Source: Saussurea involucrata
Lineage: Eukaryota > Streptophyta > Magnoliopsida > Asterales > Asteraceae
NCBI GenBank assembly: GCA_033807775.1
Contig: CM066326.1
Coordinates: 92,108,873-92,172,872 of the forward strand
DNA length: 64,000 bases
Direction: 5' to 3'
Shown here: in pieces, positions 58,294 through 64,000 of the stretch
Numbering within the stretch: the stretch's first letter is position 1
How the letters are laid out: each line of letters opens with the position of its first letter
Notes under the pieces: generated by a model
Told to the model about the DNA's origin: nothing
What the model saw: only the letters and a program-made list of their open reading frames with translations
Databases searched by the model: none
Position numbers and translations under genes: made by a program

Positions 58294-58666
58294 GAGCATC
58301 TCCAAAGCTTCCCCAAAATGGGGAAAATGGAGAAAATGAGGATTTTAGGTTAATATTGTGCTCCAAAAGCTTCCCCAAAACTATCCCTAAAATGGAGAAA
58401 GTTGGAGAAATAAGATTTTTTTCTTCAAATATAGAGATCACTCCAAAAATGATTACCAAGTGAGATGACCAATAGGAAGCTTTGAAAATAAATATGTAGA
58501 AAGAGAAATAATATTTTAATAGATAAATGAAATATTTTAATATTTTAATTAATGTTGGATTCTCCAAAATGGGGAAGTTGTTGGAGATGAATGTATATTT
58601 TTTTGGAGATTTTGGCTTTTCGTTCCCCATTTTGGAGAAATTATGGGGAAGTTGTTGGAGATGCTC
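58294..58666. mobile_element. Tourist-like MITE (TTA target duplication)
   Basis: 373 bp. Ends GAGCATCTCCAAAGCTTCCC and complement GAGCATCTCCAACAACTTCC, flanked by TTA (58291-58293, 58667-58669). Internal CCCCAAAATGGGGAAA-type palindromes. The 58226-58630 minus frame lies inside it and is not a gene. Confidence 0.82.
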
Positions 58667-58669
58667 TTA

Positions 58670-59652
58670 GTTATTAGCAGGTAACCTATTTATTAATTAA
58701 AAAATATTAGTCGTTAGCTGATAAATTAATCGTTGATATATGTATTGTTAGATTTAACTTTTTTTAAACATATTATGTTTTGTCATATTTATATTTATCA
58801 ACTATTTTATCAGTTAGTTTTTGTCAAACATGATTAATTTATTAGTTTGTTTTTCAACTACTAGTTATTTGCCAAAGATAACTTTAATCAAATATTTACA
58901 AATTTTAGCACTAATTTACATTAATTTATGATTTTAAGTAATTGTTTGATACAATATGGATAAAAATAAATATGTCAAGTGTGAATATCTTAATTACTTA
59001 TAATATTTTAAAAAATTATTAAAATCATTTTCTGCTATTTATTTTTATAAAACAAAGAAGATGTAACTTACCATTTTTTTTCAGAATTGTTGTATTTAAC
59101 CTGTGGTCATCAAGTAATAATAATATAAAGAGAGGTAATATGATTAGTAATAAATCAAATATTTTGAAAAACAAATTTATTATCAAATATATATAACAAT
59201 TAATAAAATCAATTAATTTTTAATAAGCCTTAACTTAATAAATAACTAACACTAAATAAATATCGTTAAATGACACCCCTCGTGATTAATAAAACCGGAA
59301 AAAAATATAACAATAATAAATAAATAATAATTGTTACTTCTTCGTTCTAAATAACAGTCCACAATGAAAAAGACATATAAAGTTCGAATGTGCATATTAT
59401 ATTTTTTAATTAACAAAGAACAATTTTATCCTTAATTGTAGGGTAATGATTTTTGTTTATCTCATAATTAAGGATAAAATGATAAAATAACATTTACTTT
59501 TTTAAAATATACATTTATTTTGAGAAAAATAATAACAGTAATATATATACTTATTTTAGTAAAGAGAGAATATATAAAATACCAAAATTGATAAAAATCA
59601 TCAAATATTTATTGCACCCACAATTAAAATCTTGTATAAAGTAATCAACATT
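58670..59652. other. very AT-rich intergenic DNA
   Basis: No gene or resolvable repeat seen on either strand. Confidence 0.5.
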
Positions 59653-59882
59653 GGGTTCACGTGAGACCAACCTATTTTCGTGAGACCGTGAGACCAAGAA
59701 ATTAACACTAAACCTTCACAGTGATTCATTGTGAAGGTAAGAAAAACAACAAACCTTCACAACAAAAACATTGTGAAAATTTACCATCACAGTACCTTCA
59801 TAGTCTTTTGCTGTGAATGTTTAGTGTTAATTTTTTGGTATTACGGTCTTATGGAAATAGTCTGGTCTCACATGATCTTAGG
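59653..59882. mobile_element. MITE M6 with CCTTCACA/TGTGAAGG palindromes
   Basis: Left GTGAGACCAACCTATTTTCG...TTAACACTAAAC pairs with the complement of the right end, GTGAGACCAGACTATTTCC...TTAACACTAAAC. Inside, CCTTCACAGTGATTCATTGTGAAGG-like dyads. The left end GGGTTCACGTGAGACC is only loosely like the GGTTCAAAYGAGAA group. Confidence 0.65.
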
Positions 59883-60164
59883 TCAGGTAATCAGTTCTTG
59901 AAATTCATAAATGCTTTAAAAATCATAGAATAATGTTTTATAAATGATGTTTAATTTAAAAAATTGTTATACTCTTAAACATTGATAGTATTTTAATTAT
60001 TTTTTTACCAAAAATGTTTTTGAAAATAGAATAAATATTAATTCAAACCCTTAAATACGCTCTAAACATGATTAGAAGTATATTAATAGGTAGGTAAAAA
60101 TATTATCTTTTGTGTTGTAAAGATTCAAAATACCATCAAAAGATTATTGAAAAGGATTTGGGTT

Positions 60165-60405
60165 GACCCAAGTGGTAATAAGACTTTGGTCTTTTGAGCA
60201 TTTTTGTCGGAGATTACTGATTCGAGTCTTGCAAGACCACTGAGTATTTTCCTGACTACTAAGGTGATTCGAAATGGCATTCGGACTCAAGATCAATGTT
60301 GCAATAAGACAATAACGCAAGTAATTGATGTCATTTCGGGTTGGTTTTGCGTCTTGCAGAATCTTTGTTCGTCTGTTTCTAATAACTTGTTGGTCTTTAA
60401 AAAAA
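60165..60405 (+). mobile_element. probable tRNA-derived SINE
   Basis: A-box-like GACCCAAGTGGTAATAAG near 60174, B-box-like TGATTCGAGTC (60218-60228), and a body ending in TCTTTAAAAAAA near 60404. Boxes deviate from consensus and no target duplication was resolved. The frame 60204-60548 spans it and is not a gene. Confidence 0.45.
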
Positions 60406-60949
60406 CCAAAAATGGTAATTTTGCCGATAAATGCTTACTGATAAGCAAGCGTCTGGAAAACGGTCCCCGGTTAACACAATATCTATCTTTGTCCACCAAA
60501 AAAAATCAACATACCATTTCAGATATGCAAAGATCGCCAAACATATAATTTTTATCATCATAAACAAATGATTGAAACGATAAAAACATACATCTAAATA
60601 ACAAAAATCTTTCGTATGGAATCAATATAAACGGTTAAATCTATAGATGCGGTTATTTATAACCGTCTGCAATGCCTTAATGGTGATAGTATGTTTCGAA
60701 AGTAACTTGTATAGCTTTCTTCAAACTTTACGCACGCCTACCTGCGGGGAGAAAATCCGGACATTAAGTTAACTTGTTATTTAATTAAACTAAATTACAG
60801 AAAGTATAGATATGGAAAATTAATGAACAAGATGCGAGTCTAATCGTTTATAGACAACTCCACATATCGGATTACTCAAACAAATAAACTTATAAATTAA
60901 ACATAACAAAAACCTAAAACAAGAAAATTTATGAGAAAAAGACGACTAA

Positions 60950-61203
60950 AATACTCAAACGGGAACACAAAAAAGGTTGAGAATAGTGAGGATCCACATA
61001 TCATGTGTTGTTTCACATTGTGAAGCAAACAACTTGTGAATGTGCAATGTTGTTTCACAATCTGAAACAAAAAAAATACTAATAAATAGACGATGACAAT
61101 AATCAAATCGTGAAACAACATTATTTCACAATTTTGAAACGACACATAAAAAATCTGGTTTTCACGGTTCTCAGCTTTTTGTGATTCTCATTTGATTAGA
61201 CAT
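60950..61203. mobile_element. MITE M5 with TTTCACA/TGTGAAA palindromes
   Basis: Left ACTCAAACGGGAACACAAAA and complement of right TAATCAAATGAGAATCACAAA share the CAAAYGRGAA core, continuing into GTTGAGAA/GCTGAGAA. Inside are several GTTTCACATTGTGAAGC-like dyads. The minus frame 60897-61145 is accidental. Confidence 0.6.
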
Positions 61204-63094
61204 CTGCATTGCATGCATATGGGTTTATTAATTAAAACACATAAGGTTGGGAGGATTGTAACACCCGTAATTTTCGGATAAGCATAATTTCGAATCAGTG
61301 TGAAAATCGATCTCTTAAGAAAATATGAAAAATAGAATTTTGGATTAAATCCTAGATTTTATGGTCTTGTTGGATGAGGAATTCAAATACGAGTCCAACG
61401 GTTCTTTCCGGAGCGAAAACGGAGCTATAACGAAGAAGTTATGGCCAAATCAGTGTTTAAGAAGAAACCGAACGAACAGTGTTCGGCGCCGATGGACTGG
61501 CGCGGAGCACTGGTTCAGCTTAAAACACGAATTTCACCCCAAACTTCATTTCTTCATATCTCTCTCATTTCAACTCCGAATTTGGCGATTCAAATGGCTA
61601 TGGTTCCGATTTTGAGAGCTCTTCAATGATCTAGAAAGAGTTTGGAAGATCATTGGATGATTCAAGTGTGTTTGGTGGTGGTAAGTCTCGAATCTCCTCC
61701 CTTTCTCTCCCAAATCGTTTTCCCTTCTCTCCCTCACAAAACCCTAACCGATTTTGGGGTTTCTCTTGGAGATTGATGCGTTCCTTACCCATTTTATGCT
61801 ATTGATTTCATCTATAGATGCAAGAGCAAGTTTCATCCACGACATCTTAGAGATTTTGGGGTTTTCTAGGTTTTCATCAAAACCTAAGTGGTGAGTTCAT
61901 CCTCCTAGCTTTATACTTTCATATGAGTTATAAATGTTCCATTGATGATCTCCTAGTGTTTTGTTTCTCCAATTTCGATTTGGATGATTTTGGAGAAGTT
62001 AGGTTAATATTGGGGTTTTGGTCAAAATGAAGATTTTAATATAAGATGTTTGGGGAATAGTTTTAAAGTGGTTGAATATGAATATTCATGGTTGGAAGTT
62101 ATGAATTTAGGTTTTTGGAGGTTCTGGATTGAGGATGCAAATTTCTTCAAAGGAGCTTACGTTTGGAGAACTCTAGATTTAGCTTAAATCTAGCAAAGGT
62201 GAGTTCAAGTTACTTTGCGAAAACTTTGTACATGCCAAAATATATTTTCCAAATACTTATGTGTTTTACTTGAAAATATATGTGGTTGAGTTATTTGAAT
62301 GATTTAACTCTTTTGAAGTGTCTATCTTCATAAATGTGTAAAACACCCATATTTGGGGCTTTTGGTTATTTGGATGGTTAGAAACCATGTTTTGTCTTTA
62401 AAAGATTAATTGCTCAAAATGAGGTTTATTTGATGGTTTAATCATGTTAGTGTAAATGATTTTAATTAAACCATTTGGGAAAATGCACTTTAGTGTTATG
62501 AGTCATTTTGAGAATATTAAGGGTGTGAGTCCTTTGGGAAAACCCTTTTGTTTAACCCGTGTTGAGTTTTGGGGTTAATGATGATTTTGGGATACGTGTT
62601 TGCTTAAACAATGTTTAAACGCGTTTTATGCGGTGATGACCGACATTATGGGTCTAACAAGCTTGGAGCACTTTGCTCGGTTTTGACCTTGAGATAGTCT
62701 TGGGACAATTGTCCGGTTTAAATGGCTCGATGTGGGGTCTTATTTACGGGTTGCTTTTATTGCACCGTGTTGCATATTATTGCACGTTGTTGATATTTAC
62801 ATGCTCGGGGTGGAGTCTAGGATGTGTTATATGCTTAATTGCATTTCATGTGCATGATTTGATGTTGATAAATGATCATTAGATCTTTGAGCAGAGGGCT
62901 CGGTTTTGGACTCGATTGAGTCTTGATGGCATTCGCCCGGTTTTATTAAGCTCGACGTGGGCTTGGGGTTTGCATTGCATGAGTTGCATTATGTTTGAGA
63001 TTTACATGAGTTTGAATGCATTAGTTATTCTTTTGAGGTCATGAATGAATTTTTAAGTTAAGTAAGCTTGTTTTGGATGGTGGGTTTTCCAAGG

Positions 63095-63330
63095 TAAAGA
63101 CCTAGTATGGTTGAACTTGAGGGCTTGGACTAAAGACCTAGTATGGTTGATGTCTAAGAGGGGCTAAAGACCTAGTATGGTTGATGTCGAAGACGGACTA
63201 AAGACCTAGTATGGTTGATGTCTGAGATGGACTAAAGACCTAGTATGATTGATGTCTAAGATGGGCTAAAGATCTAGTATGATTGATGCCAAGGATTTAC
63301 TAAAGACCTATTATGGTTGATGTCATCCGT
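63095..63330 (+). repeat. tandem AAAGACCTAGTATGGTTG repeat in LTR F
   Basis: About seven units of roughly 38 bp sharing TAAAGACCTAGTATGGTTGA with diverged spacers (GTCTAAGAGGGGC, GTCGAAGACGGAC). It lies about 630 bp upstream of the conserved hairpin. Confidence 0.88.
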
Positions 63331-63963
63331 TTTCCACATCCAAGAAGCTTACTTACATTTATTTAATCGTGGTTTAATTTATGTTTTTGCCACATCTGAT
63401 GAGATCGGGTCTCCCCCGTCACCGAAGGGTGTTGATTTCGGGTATTTTATCTATTCACATTGTTGAGGTTATAATACATGCATATGGATTGTTTTCCATG
63501 ATTGATGGACGGATTTATGTTACATTCTTATTGGATGTTTTAACTGCTGGAGTTTTATTTTATGGTATTTGGATTTTAATACATTTTACGTTTGCGTGAG
63601 TTTTGCTTCGTATTATGTTTCCAATGAAAGATCATATTTAAATGGATGGTTTCCATGCTTTACGGGTTGAGTATGTATTGTCAACCGTATTTGAAGGTTT
63701 TGCCTAAAACTAGATTTATTCACGTATTTGAGTGGGTTGGGATTCGCATCTCATTTTGGAAAACGCTTTACACTTTTTCGGGAATGGTTTCCATGGAATT
63801 TGAGTGCGTTGGAAAATGAGTCATTTACGCCCGCTTGGGAAACCCTTTTGGAAATGATAATCTTGTTGCAAACTTTCATTTAAAGATTTATTTGAATCAT
63901 GACTAAAACTACTAACTTCCGATTTATGATTTTATTTAGTCATGATAAAATGTTTGAACTCAC

Positions 63964-63977
63964 TAGGCGTAAGCCTA
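63964..63977 (+). other. conserved LTR hairpin, LTR F
   Basis: CTCAC TAGGC GTAA GCCTA ACCC: a five-pair stem TAGGC/GCCTA in the shared context. Confidence 0.7.
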
Positions 63978-64000
63978 ACCCTTTTTATTTGTCGGCATGT

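Larger units (their letters stand above)
61257..64000 (+). repeat. start of gypsy LTR F, continuing past the window
   Basis: Begins TGTAACACCCG after a purine-rich GGTTGGGAGGAT and runs to the window edge (over 2.7 kb). It contains a tandem repeat (63095-63330) and the conserved hairpin (63964-63977) in the plus orientation, so it is a plus-strand gypsy LTR. The preceding DNA shows no gypsy interior, so I cannot tell 5' LTR from solo or 3' LTR. Frames at 61361, 61441, 62673 and 63381 lie in this LTR and are not supported as genes. Confidence 0.68.

Noticed and set aside
61361..63599. Several 60-84 codon plus-strand frames
   Set aside because: All lie within gypsy LTR F, which shows LTR start, tandem repeat and shared hairpin; no protein family is recognisable.

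Overview
The window looks like eudicot plant nuclear DNA. Asteraceae is my best guess from the style of the retroelements, but that is inference. Only two ordinary host genes can be defended. One is an intronless OVATE-family gene (42451-43059, +). The other is a complete four-exon 40S ribosomal protein S18 gene (54028-56875, -), whose spliced length is exactly 152 codons plus stop. Almost everything else is transposable elements, many with readable ends and target-site duplications (TSDs).

Left half (1-32340): a nested stack of LTR retrotransposons. Element B (Ty3/gypsy, +) is the oldest layer; its LTR pieces lie at 4560-5372 and 30793-32340. Its 5' LTR is interrupted by element A (Ty3/gypsy, -, 1-4559, continuing off the left edge). 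Its interior is interrupted by element C, a Ty1/copia Sirevirus-like element (6607-27499, TSD GAAAA). C is in turn interrupted by element D, a Ty3/gypsy chromovirus (16492-24393, -, TSD GCTGC) with one intact 1523-codon gag-pol frame. LTR differences counted by eye are about 10/813 for B, 6/967 for C and 3/1515 for D, so the ages agree with the nesting order. C carries a very long third gene downstream of pol, apparently with its own promoter and introns, and D sits inside that gene.

Middle (32341-46365): AT-rich DNA packed with short DNA transposons. It holds a 1.4-kb foldback element with 15 palindromic repeat units, a hAT MITE, an apparently intact PIF/Harbinger element (37353-39261) with a transposase-deleted relative (44357-45774), a SINE, a Tourist-like MITE, two adjacent TA-flanked MITEs and the OVATE gene just downstream of them.

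Right (46366-64000): a 5'-truncated LINE (46380-50642, 14-bp TSD) with a solo gypsy LTR (E, 47575-49702) inside it, a tRNA-derived SINE with a 13-bp TSD, the RPS18 gene with a site II/telo-box promoter, a MULE-like element holding a possible gene fragment plus another SINE, several MITEs, and the start of a further gypsy LTR (F, 61257 to the window end).

Three themes deserve attention. (1) LTRs of five different gypsy families share a small hairpin with compensatory base changes, placed downstream of family-specific short tandem repeats. (2) The copia element has an extra spliced gene with an internal promoter, and the hexamer CGCTGA is densely scattered through its coding and non-coding parts. 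(3) A group of TIR elements shares the end motif GGTTCAAAYGAGAA, often (TA)n flanks, and element-specific internal palindromes.
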